From Rhizobium sp. WYJ-E13 (GTDB taxonomy: Bacteria; Pseudomonadota; Alphaproteobacteria; Rhizobiales; Rhizobiaceae), in assembly GCF_018987265.1 (NCBI RefSeq), contig NZ_CP076853.1, positions 4,084,501-4,148,500 of the forward strand: a DNA stretch of 64,000 nucleotides, read 5' to 3'. Of this stretch, positions 26,838 to 35,057 are shown in pieces. Below the pieces are notes generated by a model. That model saw nothing but the letters and a program-made list of their open reading frames with translations, was not told the origin of the DNA and ran no database searches. A program made the position numbers and the translations under genes. How positions within the stretch are numbered: the stretch's first letter is position 1; every line of letters begins with the position of its first letter.

Positions 26838-27839
26838 ATGACGACGAAGAAAAAACCCAAGGTCTACATAACCCGCAAGCTGCCCGATGTCGTCGAAACC
26901 CGCATGCGCGAGCTCTTCGATGCCGAGTTGAATATCGATGACACGCCGCGATCCGCCCTCGAACTTGCCGAAGCCGTCAAGAACTGTGACGTGCTCGTTC
27001 CGACCGTAACGGACCGGATCGACACAGCCCTCATCGATCAGGCCGGGCCGCAGATGAAGCTGATCGCCAGCTTTTCGAACGGTACCGATCATATCGATGT
27101 CGAAGCCGCCGCCCGCAAGGGCATCACCGTCACCAATACGCCGAATGTGCTGACCGAGGACACTGCCGACATGACCATGGCGCTGATCCTCGCCGTGCCG
27201 CGCCGGATTGGCGAAGGTGCGCGCGTGCTGACCGACAGGCCCGGCGAATGGGCCGGCTGGTCTCCCACCTGGATGCTCGGCCGTCGCATGCATGGAAAGC
27301 GCATCGGCATCGTTGGCATGGGCCGTATCGGCACGGCTGTTGCGCGACGCGCCAAGGCCTTCGGCCTGTCGATCCATTATCACAACCGTAAGCGCGTCAA
27401 TCCGGCGACGGAGGACGAATTGGAGGCGACCTATTGGGAAAGCCTCGATCAGATGCTCGCTCGCGTCGACATCGTCTCGGTCAATTGCCCCTCGACACCA
27501 GCGACCTTCCATCTGCTCTCGGCACGACGCCTGGCGTTGCTGCAGCCGACCGCCTATCTCGTCAACACCGCCCGCGGTGACGTGATCGACGAGGCGGCTC
27601 TCATCAAATGCCTGCGAGAAGGAAAGATCGCCGGCGCCGGCCTCGATGTTTTCGAAAACGAACCTGTCGTCAATCCGAAGCTGGTGAAGCTCGCCAACGA
27701 GGGCAAGGTCGTGCTGTTGCCACATATGAGTTCGGCGACGATCGAGGGACGTGCGGAAATGGGCGACAAGGTCATCATCAACATCCGCGCCTTCATGGAC
27801 GGTCACCGGCCGCCGAACCGGGTGCTGCCCGGACGGTGA
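26838..27839 (+). CDS. D-isomer-specific 2-hydroxyacid dehydrogenase, probable glyoxylate/hydroxypyruvate reductase
   Basis: A 333-residue enzyme. The NAD(P)-binding motif is GIVGMGRIGTAVARRAKAFG, the catalytic Arg is in NTARGDVIDE, the Glu in FENEP and the His in LLPHMSSAT. It reduces 2-oxoacids such as glyoxylate or hydroxypyruvate to D-hydroxyacids; the WSPTWMLGRRMHGKRIGI stretch is typical of the GyaR group. A single gene, divergent from the SH3 gene with 177 bases between them. Confidence 0.9.
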   Translation: MTTKKKPKVYITRKLPDVVETRMRELFDAELNIDDTPRSALELAEAVKNCDVLVPTVTDRIDTALIDQAGPQMKLIASFSNGTDHIDVEAAARKGITVTNTPNVLTEDTADMTMALILAVPRRIGEGARVLTDRPGEWAGWSPTWMLGRRMHGKRIGIVGMGRIGTAVARRAKAFGLSIHYHNRKRVNPATEDELEATYWESLDQMLARVDIVSVNCPSTPATFHLLSARRLALLQPTAYLVNTARGDVIDEAALIKCLREGKIAGAGLDVFENEPVVNPKLVKLANEGKVVLLPHMSSATIEGRAEMGDKVIINIRAFMDGHRPPNRVLPGR

Positions 27840-27850
27840 GGCCTCCCACC

Positions 27851-28324
27851 TCAGCCGGCAAGCGCTTTCCGCATCTCGATAAATGTCACGCGCGTGAAGC
27901 CAGGATGGGACTTCTCTGCGGTCTTGACAAAGCCCCAGGCGGCGAAGGTCGAGTGATTGCCGACGAGTTCTATCCGCGTCTCGAGCCTTAATGCCGAAAG
28001 GCCGAGATCGCACGCCGTCTTCTCGGCGATATCAAGCAGGCGACGGCCGACGCCTTTGCCTTGTGCCGATGGCAGAACCGCAAGCTTTCCGACATAGAGG
28101 CAGTCCGTCTCCGGGCGCAGGAAAATGCATCCGGCAAGCCGTCCGTCATTCTCCACGGCATAAGCAATTTCCACCCTTGTTTTCTCCACCAGCGATTCCA
28201 CCGTCAGGCGGATTGCGGAAGAGGGCGGATCGATGCGGCCTTCCATATAGGCGAAGGATGCGAGAACGAGATCAAGCAGCTCATTCCAGCGGGCAAAGCC
28301 CTCATCGATGCGAAAAGGCGTCAT
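27851..28324 (-). CDS. GNAT-family N-acetyltransferase
   Basis: A 157-residue GNAT. The acetyl-CoA motif A is LYVGKLAVLPSAQGKGVGRR, with Q-G-K-G-V-G at the pyrophosphate loop, then LLDIAEKTACDLGLSALRLE and FAAWGFVKT. The substrate is unknown. The ATG overlaps the stop of the moeB-like gene by 4 bases (ATGA), so it is translated with it. It converges with the dehydrogenase gene. Confidence 0.9.
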   Translation of the reverse strand: MTPFRIDEGFARWNELLDLVLASFAYMEGRIDPPSSAIRLTVESLVEKTRVEIAYAVENDGRLAGCIFLRPETDCLYVGKLAVLPSAQGKGVGRRLLDIAEKTACDLGLSALRLETRIELVGNHSTFAAWGFVKTAEKSHPGFTRVTFIEMRKALAG

Positions 28325-29145
28325 GCGGTCTTGCTCTGCCTCGCGCGCCGGCGCTTGTAGCGGATCGTATCGAAACGGGCCGATAGCGCATCATAGAGCA
28401 GCAGCCGGCCGATCAGCGGTTCACCTGCACCGGTAATGAGCTTGATCGCCTCCATGGCCATCAGCGTGCCGATAACGCCCGTGAGTGCACCGATGATCCC
28501 GGCTTCCGCGCAGGCTGGGATCAGTCCGGTCGGTGGTGCTTCGGGAAAAAGGTCGCGATAGCCGGGATTGGCCGTACCGTCTTCGGCAGTCTCATAGGGT
28601 TTCAGCACGGTCAGCGATCCGTCGAAGCGGCCGACTGCACCGGTGACGAGCGGGATGTGCGCTTCCTCGGCTGCATCGGCAGCCGCATATCGTGTGTCGA
28701 AATTATCGGAGCCGTCGATCAAGAGATCGAAGCCCGAAAGGTGTCGGCGCGCAACGTCTGCCGAAAAGCGCTCGGTGAACCGGATGATCTTGATATGCGG
28801 GTTCAGTCGCGTAATCGCTTGCGCTGCACTCTCCGTCTTCAGCTCGCCGATCGTGCCGGAATCGTGGATAACCTGCCGCTGCAGATTGGAAAGGGAAACG
28901 CGGTCGTCATCGGCAATACCAAGCGTGCCGACGCCTGCGGCGGCCAGATATTGCAGGATCGGCGCACCAAGCCCTCCGGCGCCGATCACCAGCACGCGCG
29001 CGGCCTTCAGCTTCTGCTGACCCGCGCCACCGATTTCCGGCAGCAGGATATGACGATGATAACGCGCAATTTCGTCCGGGCCGAGAGGTTCCATAGGTCT
29101 GATGCTATCACGCCCCGAACCGGCAGGAGAAGCGCTATCGCTCAT
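28321..29145 (-). CDS. MoeB/ThiF/HesA-family E1-like adenylyltransferase without the zinc cysteines
   Basis: A 274-residue protein. The E1-like nucleotide fold is clear: VLVIGAGGLGAPILQYLAAAGV, DDDRVSLSNLQRQVIHD with the Arg that binds ATP, and LIDGSDNFDTRY. The thiol segment IPACAEAGIIGALTGVIG keeps the conserved Cys. The two CxxC pairs that bind zinc in MoeB/ThiF are missing: the first is NPGYRDLF where CYRCLF is usual, and no CxxC occurs near the end. It should activate a MoaD/ThiS-like C-terminus. It overlaps recF and the GNAT gene by 4 bases each. Confidence 0.87.
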   Translation of the reverse strand: MSDSASPAGSGRDSIRPMEPLGPDEIARYHRHILLPEIGGAGQQKLKAARVLVIGAGGLGAPILQYLAAAGVGTLGIADDDRVSLSNLQRQVIHDSGTIGELKTESAAQAITRLNPHIKIIRFTERFSADVARRHLSGFDLLIDGSDNFDTRYAAADAAEEAHIPLVTGAVGRFDGSLTVLKPYETAEDGTANPGYRDLFPEAPPTGLIPACAEAGIIGALTGVIGTLMAMEAIKLITGAGEPLIGRLLLYDALSARFDTIRYKRRRARQSKTA

Positions 29146-30266
29146 TCGAAAACCCTTCCGTCGGCAACCGTGAAAAACTGTGCCCGCTCGCCAAGTGCCG
29201 CAAACATCTGATGGTCCGTTCCTGTCATGAAGGCCTGGCCGCCGAGCCCATCTATGAGGTCGAACAATGCAGCACGGCGCCCCTCGTCGAGATGGGCGGC
29301 GATCTCGTCCAAGAGCAGAACCGGCGCATGGCCCGTGAGATTGCCGACGAGCCGCGCATGGGCAAGCACAAGGCCCACCAGCAGGGCCTTTTGCTCACCG
29401 GTCGAGCAGCGCGCTGCTCCCATCTGCTTCTCGCGATGATGCACGATGAGATCGGCGCGATGCGGCCCCTCCAGTGTGCGTCCGGCGCCGGCATCGCGAT
29501 AACGGTTGGCGGCGAGCGTTGACGCATATTCGTCTTCCAAGTCGACCGAAGGCCTGGAGAACTGGCCGTCCATAAAGCCCGAGAGCTGCAGCGATGCTGA
29601 CGGGAAGGGGGAGGTCTCGCGGCATTCTTCGATCAGCCGCGTCAGCAGGCCGAGCATTTCCTGCCGCGCGAGCGCCATGGCGATGCCGAGGCTTGCCATC
29701 TGCTCCTCGATACCGGAAAGCCAGGACGGATCGAAACGGCCTTCGTCGAGCAACTTGTTGCGGCTGCGCATGGCACGTTCGAAATCGCTCGCCCGCTTGC
29801 CATGTTCAGGGTCGAGCGACAGCACCAGCCGGTCGAGGAACCGCCGGCGGTCGGACGAGCCGCCGGTAAAGAGCCCATCCATGGTCGGAGTCAGCCAGAG
29901 TACGCGCAAATGGTCCGTCAGCTCGTCGATCGTTTTCGCGGTCGTTCCATTGATGCGCAGCCGGCGCGTGGTCGTCTCGTCGCTGGCATCGATCCCGGTG
30001 CCGATCTCGACATCGCCTTCCATGCCATCGAGTTCGGCAAAGATAGAAAACCCACCCGTCGCATGCACGCGGGTGATGTCGCCATAGGCGGCGCGGCGCA
30101 GCCCGCGTCCGGGCGAGAGGAAGGAGACAGCCTCCATGAGGTTGGTCTTGCCGGCGCCGTTGTCACCGGTCAGCACCACATGCCGCCCGTCGAGCGAAAG
30201 CGAGGCCGATGCGTAATTGCGAAAATCGGTCAGCTTCAGGCGGGAAAGGGAAACCTTGTGCGGCAT
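29142..30266 (-). CDS. recF: DNA replication and repair protein RecF
   Basis: A 374-residue SMC-like ATPase. Walker A is LTGDNGAGKTNLMEAVSFLS (near 33-52), the FRNYAS segment is in the N-terminus, the signature motif is STGEQKALLVGLVLAHARL and Walker B is VLLLDEIAAHLDEGRR. RecF binds gap junctions and loads RecA with RecO/RecR. Here it heads a recF-moeB-GNAT unit with 4-base overlaps and is not beside dnaN/gyrB. Confidence 0.95.
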   Translation of the reverse strand: MPHKVSLSRLKLTDFRNYASASLSLDGRHVVLTGDNGAGKTNLMEAVSFLSPGRGLRRAAYGDITRVHATGGFSIFAELDGMEGDVEIGTGIDASDETTTRRLRINGTTAKTIDELTDHLRVLWLTPTMDGLFTGGSSDRRRFLDRLVLSLDPEHGKRASDFERAMRSRNKLLDEGRFDPSWLSGIEEQMASLGIAMALARQEMLGLLTRLIEECRETSPFPSASLQLSGFMDGQFSRPSVDLEDEYASTLAANRYRDAGAGRTLEGPHRADLIVHHREKQMGAARCSTGEQKALLVGLVLAHARLVGNLTGHAPVLLLDEIAAHLDEGRRAALFDLIDGLGGQAFMTGTDHQMFAALGERAQFFTVADGRVFE

Positions 30267-30342
30267 CGGATATCCGGAATCATTAGCGCTGACAGCTAAG
30301 CCGAAGCCGCACGGATATCAAGGCTGAGAGCTGCTTATGTCT

Positions 30343-30543
30343 CTAATGCCTGCGAGGGACGGGAGCCTCCAGCTGCGCTTCGGCCTCTGCAATCGCCTTT
30401 TCGATCCAGTAGAGAAGATCCGGCCGGTTTTCTATCGAGCCGCGCAAGGATTTCAACGAGTCGAGGATCATCGTCAGCCTCTGGCGGCGCATATCGATGA
30501 CGATACTGTCGGCATCAGATTTCCCGGTGGGAGAGGATATCAT
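30343..30543 (-). CDS. Small hypothetical protein
   Basis: About 66 residues starting MISSPTGKSDADSIVIDM. The centre RRQRLTMILDSLKSLRGSIENRPDLLYWIEKAIAEAEAQL looks like two helices, and the composition is that of a real soluble protein. The frame is open upstream to 30657, giving 104 residues, with no obvious ribosome-binding site at either start. It lies between recF and the XRE regulator. No function can be read. Confidence 0.55.
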   Translation of the reverse strand: MISSPTGKSDADSIVIDMRRQRLTMILDSLKSLRGSIENRPDLLYWIEKAIAEAEAQLEAPVPRRH

Positions 30544-30816
30544 CGCAGTATTCGAAGCCTCATGTCGGATGCGTCTTAGGGGGTCGGCGCGACTAACTAT
30601 CGCCGATGCAATGAAGTCAACTAAAGGGTGTTCAATTTTTTGCGATATCGCCGTCAAGTGATCAAATGAGGAGTAAAGGTTGTATAATGTTCAATGAGAC
30701 AACTCTTTAGGCGGTATAATGCCAAAAAAAGTCGGTTGAAATTTGCAACTTCCGGGTTGAGATATTCAGCTGACGCTATATGGTAAATAAAGGGTTTATC
30801 GGGAGAGAATGCTGCA
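30544..30816. other. AT-rich intergenic region before the XRE regulator gene
   Basis: About 270 bases, clearly AT-richer than the neighbours from 30590 on. It probably carries the promoter of the XRE gene. No reliable hairpin with a T-run and no second gene is seen. Confidence 0.4.
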
Positions 30817-31182
30817 GTGCCAGATCCGGTTGATATCATTGTCGGTCGCAACGTGAGACAACTTCGCGCTCGCCGACGTGTTTCTCAACTGGAACTCGGT
30901 GAAGCGCTGGGCCTTACATTCCAGCAGATTCAGAAATACGAGAAGGGGACGAACCGCGTCTCTGCCAGCAAGCTGCATCAGATAGCGGTCTTCCTTGGAG
31001 TGGATATTTCCGAGCTTTTCGAAGGTGCCGGCATTTCCCAGTTCACCAATCGTGTTGAGCTGAGCCCCGAGGCTTATGAGCTGGCGGTCAGCTATGACAG
31101 GTTGAGTTCGTCTGCGGGCAAGCAGGCAGTCAAGACGATCCTCAATCTCATGAGCGGTCAGGCAACCGAAAACGCTGCCTGA
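30817..31182 (+). CDS. XRE-family HTH transcriptional regulator
   Basis: A 121-residue regulator starting at a GTG behind GGGAGAG. The helix-turn-helix is RVSQLELGEALGLTFQQIQK followed by YEKGTNRVSASKLHQIAVFL. The motif FQQIQKYEKGTNRVSASKL is shared with the rhizobial PraR/PhrR group, which is linked to quorum sensing and attachment; whether this protein is one of them is not decided. The C-terminal 40 residues (SPEAYELAVSYDRLSSSAGK) resemble the same group. The AT-rich upstream region suggests autoregulation. Confidence 0.88.
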   Translation: MPDPVDIIVGRNVRQLRARRRVSQLELGEALGLTFQQIQKYEKGTNRVSASKLHQIAVFLGVDISELFEGAGISQFTNRVELSPEAYELAVSYDRLSSSAGKQAVKTILNLMSGQATENAA

Positions 31183-31214
31183 AGCGTTCCAAACATCCTT
31201 GAAACTATCGAGAT

Positions 31215-31421
31215 TCAGTGAAGCTCGCGCTCGTGCAGCGCAACGAGCAGGGCATCCTGTGTCTGATGGCCGGCATGATAAAGGTCGATCGCGATGCTGG
31301 CGATCGAAAGGCCCTGCTGGCTGCGGAGCTTGATATTGCGTTCGGCGCACCACGTATAGAGCGCACCTGCCAGCGCATCGACATCTTCGGACAGGCAGTT
31401 GGAAAAGTTCGTTGCCGACAT
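31215..31421 (-). CDS. Small conserved-looking hypothetical protein
   Basis: A 68-residue protein starting MSATNFSNCLSEDVDALAGA, with GAGGG at 7 bases before the ATG. The remaining part LYTWCAERNIKLRSQQGLSI and the DLYHAGHQTQDALLVALHERELH end are helical with normal codon use. The frame extends upstream to 31574 but that part lacks codon bias. It lies between the XRE gene (convergent) and dnaJ. No family is recognised. Confidence 0.65.
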   Translation of the reverse strand: MSATNFSNCLSEDVDALAGALYTWCAERNIKLRSQQGLSIASIAIDLYHAGHQTQDALLVALHERELH

Positions 31422-31575
31422 GGATATACCCTCTGTTAGTCCCGGACTGCGGGCCAAAGACAGTATGGAATTCAGGAACTTGCAAGCATCATCCGGTCTC
31501 TGCGTTAACACAAGACATCTGTGTGCCGGCCTGCGTCCCGGCCTGATACATGTGTCCCGGATTGGGGCGCGCACG

Positions 31576-31607
31576 AAAAAAGCCGGAGGCGGAACCCTCC
31601 GGCTTTT
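31576..31607 (-). terminator. Terminator of dnaJ
   Basis: AAAAGCCGGAGG and CCTCCGGCTTTT form a perfect 12-bp stem with a 6-base loop 22 bases after the dnaJ stop. On the minus strand the T-run is TTTTTT. Confidence 0.9.
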
Positions 31608-31629
31608 GTAACCTTGAAAGATATCGAGA

Positions 31630-32760
31630 TCAGCCCTCGAAGAATTCCTTCATCCGGGCAAAGAAGCCCGTCGATTCCGGATTGTTCTCCTTGGAGGAGA
31701 GCTGCTCGAATTCCTGCAGAAGCTCGCGCTGGCGCTTGGAAAGCTTCTGCGGCGTTTCGATCTGGATCTGGATGTAGAGATCGCCTGTCTGGCTGGAACG
31801 CAGCACCGGCATGCCCTTGCCCTTCAGGCGGAATTGTTTGCCCGCCTGCGTACCCTCGGGAACGGTGACACGCGACTTGGTGCTGTCGAGCGTTGCCACA
31901 TCGAAGGTGCCGCCGAGCGCTGCCGTCGTCATGGAGATCGGCACGGCGCAATAGAGATCGGCTCCGTCGCGCTGATAGAACTCATGCGGCTTCACCGACA
32001 GGAAGATATAGAGATCGCCCGCCGGGCCGCCGCGCATGCCGGCTTCGCCTTCGCCCTGCAGGCGAATGCGGGTGCCGTCCTCGATGCCGGCAGGGATGTT
32101 AACCGAAAGCGAACGCTCTTCGGTCACACGGCCCTGGCCGTGGCACTTCGGGCACGGATCGGGAATGATCTGACCGCGACCATGGCATGTCGGGCAGGTA
32201 CGTTCGATCGAAAAGAACCCCTGTGCTGCGCGCACGCGGCCCGAACCCTGGCAGGTGCCGCAGGTCTTCGGTTGCGTGCCGGGCTTCGCGCCGGAGCCAG
32301 AACAGACGTCGCAGGTAATCGACGTCGGAACGCGGATCTGCGCCGTCTTGCCGGAGTAAGCCTCTTCCAGCGAGATTTCCATATTGTAGCGAAGGTCGGC
32401 GCCGCGTTCGCGGCCGCCCGAAGAGCGTTGCCGTCCACGGCCGCCGCCCATCATCTCGCCGAAAATATCCTCGAAGATGTCGGAGAAACCGCCACCGGCA
32501 AATCCGCCGCCGCCGGGACCGCCCATGCCGCCATGCTCGAAGGCCGCATGGCCGTAACGGTCGTAGGCAGCGCGCTTCTGCGGGTCCTTCAGCGTTTCGT
32601 AGGCTTCATTGATTTCCTTGAACTTGCGTTCGGCGTCTTTGTCATCCGGGTTCTTGTCCGGATGGTATTTCATTGCCAGCTTGCGGAAGGCGCTCTTCAG
32701 CTCTTTTTCATCCGCCGTCTTGGCTACACCCAGAGTTTCGTAAAAGTCCGCTTTTGCCAA
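31630..32760 (-). CDS. dnaJ: Chaperone protein DnaJ
   Basis: A 376-residue type I J-protein. The J domain has HPD near residues 33-35 in [11 protein letters not shown]; a Gly/Phe-rich region follows ([20 protein letters not shown]); the zinc domain has four CxxCxGxG repeats ([40 protein letters not shown]). The start is probably the TTG at 32760 (reads [11 protein letters not shown]), spaced 6 from GGGG, which gives the usual DnaJ length; ATG 32793 would add 11 residues. It stimulates DnaK ATPase and follows dnaK by 81 bases. Confidence 0.95.
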   Translation of the reverse strand: MAKADFYETLGVAKTADEKELKSAFRKLAMKYHPDKNPDDKDAERKFKEINEAYETLKDPQKRAAYDRYGHAAFEHGGMGGPGGGGFAGGGFSDIFEDIFGEMMGGGRGRQRSSGGRERGADLRYNMEISLEEAYSGKTAQIRVPTSITCDVCSGSGAKPGTQPKTCGTCQGSGRVRAAQGFFSIERTCPTCHGRGQIIPDPCPKCHGQGRVTEERSLSVNIPAGIEDGTRIRLQGEGEAGMRGGPAGDLYIFLSVKPHEFYQRDGADLYCAVPISMTTAALGGTFDVATLDSTKSRVTVPEGTQAGKQFRLKGKGMPVLRSSQTGDLYIQIQIETPQKLSKRQRELLQEFEQLSSKENNPESTGFFARMKEFFEG

Positions 32761-32841
32761 TTTAAGCCCCGGAAATGGATTTCCGGCTGCCATGGTGAGC
32801 AGCCGGATGTCTATCGTCTAGCAAAGGCCGCCAGCCCACGA

Positions 32842-34752
32842 TTACGCGGACTTCTTGCGGTCGTCGTCCTTGACTTCTTCGTAGTCGGCATCGACGACAT
32901 TGTCATCCGCAGCCGAAGCGTCGGTAGTGCCGCCTTCGGCCTGCTGGGCTTCATAGATCGCCTGGCCGAGCTTCATGGACACTTCCATGAGCGTCTGGGT
33001 CTTGGCCTTGATGTCTTCGGCGTCGGCTTCGGTTGCTTCGGTCGCGGACTTCAGAGCGGCAATCGCGTCGGAGATTGCAGTGCGGTCGGCTTCGGAAACC
33101 TTGTCGCCGTAATCCTTGAGCGACTTCTCCGTGGAATGGATCAAGCTTTCGGCCTGGTTCTTGGCTTCCACGCCTTCGCGACGCTTCTTGTCCTCGGCGG
33201 CATGCGATTCGGCATCCTTGACCATCTTTTCGATGTCGGCGTCGGAAAGACCACCGGAAGCCTGGATGCGGATCTGTTGTTCCTTACCGGTGCCCTTGTC
33301 CTTGGCCGAAACCTGCACGATGCCGTTCGCGTCGATATCGAAGGTGACTTCGATCTGCGGAACGCCGCGCGGTGCCGGCGGCAGGCCAACGAGGTCGAAC
33401 TGGCCGAGCAGCTTGTTGTCGGCAGCCATTTCACGCTCGCCCTGCGAGACGCGGATGGTGACGGCCTGCTGGTTGTCGTCGGCAGTCGAGAAGGTCTGGC
33501 TCTTCTTCGTCGGGATCGTCGTGTTGCGTTCGATCAGACGGGTGAAGACACCTCCGAGCGTTTCGATGCCGAGAGACAGCGGGGTCACGTCGAGAAGCAG
33601 AACGTCCTTGACGTCGCCCTGCAGAACGCCGGCCTGGATGGCTGCGCCGAGAGCAACGACTTCATCCGGGTTGACGCCCTTGTGCGGTTCCTTGCCGAAC
33701 AGCTGCTTGACGACTTCCTGGACCTTCGGCATGCGGCTCATACCACCGACGAGAACGACTTCGTCGATCTCGGCTGCAGTGACGCCGGCATCCTTGAGGG
33801 CTGCTTTGCACGGAGCGATGGTGCGCTGAACGAGATCGTCGACCAGGCTTTCGAGCTTGGCGCGGGTCAGTTTCAGGGTCAGGTGCTTCGGACCGGAAGC
33901 GTCAGCCGTGATGAACGGCAGGTTGATTTCGGTCTGTTGCGAAGAGGACAGCTCGATCTTTGCCTTTTCGGCAGCTTCCTTGAGGCGCTGCAGGGCGAGC
34001 TTGTCGTTCTTCAGGTCGATGCCGTTGTCCTTCTTGAACTCGGCAACGAGATATTCGACGAGGCGCATGTCGAAGTCTTCACCGCCGAGGAAAGTATCGC
34101 CGTTGGTTGACTTCACTTCGAAGACGCCGTCACCGATCTCGAGGATCGAGATATCGAAGGTACCGCCGCCAAGGTCGTAAACGGCGATCGTCTTGCCGTC
34201 CTTCTTGTCAAGGCCGTAGGCGAGCGCTGCAGCGGTCGGCTCGTTGATGATGCGCAGCACTTCAAGACCGGCGATCTTGCCGGCATCCTTGGTTGCCTGA
34301 CGCTGCGCGTCGTTGAAGTAGGCGGGAACGGTGATGACGGCCTTTTCGACCTTTTCACCGAGATAGGACTCGGCGGTTTCCTTCATCTTCTGAAGGATCA
34401 TCGCGGAAATCTGTGCGGGCGAGTAGCCCTTGCCGTTGGCTTCGACCCAGGCGTCGCCATTGTCACCTTTGACGATGGTGAAGGGAACGAGGTGCTTGTC
34501 CTTCTCGACGGTCGGATCTTCGTAACGGCGGCCGATGGGGCGCTTTACGGCGAAGAGTGTGTTCGTGGGGTTGGTGACCGCCTGGCGCTTTGCCGGCTGG
34601 CCGACGAGGCGTTCGCCGTCATCGGAAAATGCCACCATGGAAGGGGTCGTACGCGCGCCTTCCGCGTTCTCTATGACCTTTGCGTCTTTGCCGTCCATGA
34701 CTGCGACGCAGGAATTTGTCGTTCCAAGGTCGATACCAATTACTTTTGCCAT
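32842..34752 (-). CDS. dnaK: Chaperone protein DnaK (Hsp70)
   Basis: A 636-residue Hsp70 starting [20 protein letters not shown]. The phosphate-1 loop, [20 protein letters not shown] (signature 2) and [18 protein letters not shown] (signature 3) are intact, followed by the substrate domain ([14 protein letters not shown]) and a lid ending in the alphaproteobacterial EDDRKKSA-type acidic tail. An upstream ATG at 34797 adds 15 non-family residues and is rejected. Transcription should start at a heat-shock-type promoter at 34865-34894. dnaJ follows; grpE is not in this window. Confidence 0.98.
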   Translation of the reverse strand: MAKVIGIDLGTTNSCVAVMDGKDAKVIENAEGARTTPSMVAFSDDGERLVGQPAKRQAVTNPTNTLFAVKRPIGRRYEDPTVEKDKHLVPFTIVKGDNGDAWVEANGKGYSPAQISAMILQKMKETAESYLGEKVEKAVITVPAYFNDAQRQATKDAGKIAGLEVLRIINEPTAAALAYGLDKKDGKTIAVYDLGGGTFDISILEIGDGVFEVKSTNGDTFLGGEDFDMRLVEYLVAEFKKDNGIDLKNDKLALQRLKEAAEKAKIELSSSQQTEINLPFITADASGPKHLTLKLTRAKLESLVDDLVQRTIAPCKAALKDAGVTAAEIDEVVLVGGMSRMPKVQEVVKQLFGKEPHKGVNPDEVVALGAAIQAGVLQGDVKDVLLLDVTPLSLGIETLGGVFTRLIERNTTIPTKKSQTFSTADDNQQAVTIRVSQGEREMAADNKLLGQFDLVGLPPAPRGVPQIEVTFDIDANGIVQVSAKDKGTGKEQQIRIQASGGLSDADIEKMVKDAESHAAEDKKRREGVEAKNQAESLIHSTEKSLKDYGDKVSEADRTAISDAIAALKSATEATEADAEDIKAKTQTLMEVSMKLGQAIYEAQQAEGGTTDASAADDNVVDADYEEVKDDDRKKSA

Positions 34753-34864
34753 GTCATTCTCTCCTTGAAGCAAGCTGTCGGAACCCCGGTAAGGCATTTC
34801 CCTGACAGCCCCTTACGGGATGGGTCTACTAAGATTACGCAATCGTGATTGCGGTGATGCGGCG

Positions 34865-34894
34865 TATATAAGGAGCGGATTTCTGGACTGCAAG
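34865..34894 (-). promoter_or_regulatory. RpoH (sigma-32)-type promoter of dnaKJ
   Basis: On the minus strand CTTGCA (34894-34889), a 15-base spacer and CCTTATATA (34873-34865) resemble the sigma-32 consensus CTTGAA-N13-15-CCCCATNT and the alphaproteobacterial variant. It lies about 115 bases before the dnaK ATG. The rest of 34753-35057 shows no gene. Confidence 0.7.
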
Positions 34895-35057
34895 GCGAGA
34901 AATGACCCGGAATCCAGCAAAACGAATGTGTTGCATTCAATTTTTACAGTAGCCGGAAAAGGGTCTGCTTTGCACCGTCGAACCACGCAAATCTTGCATG
35001 CCGAGCCTTGCGCAGGACGTGCTCCCGAAAGGCCTTCATATCCCGTTCCAATACTGT

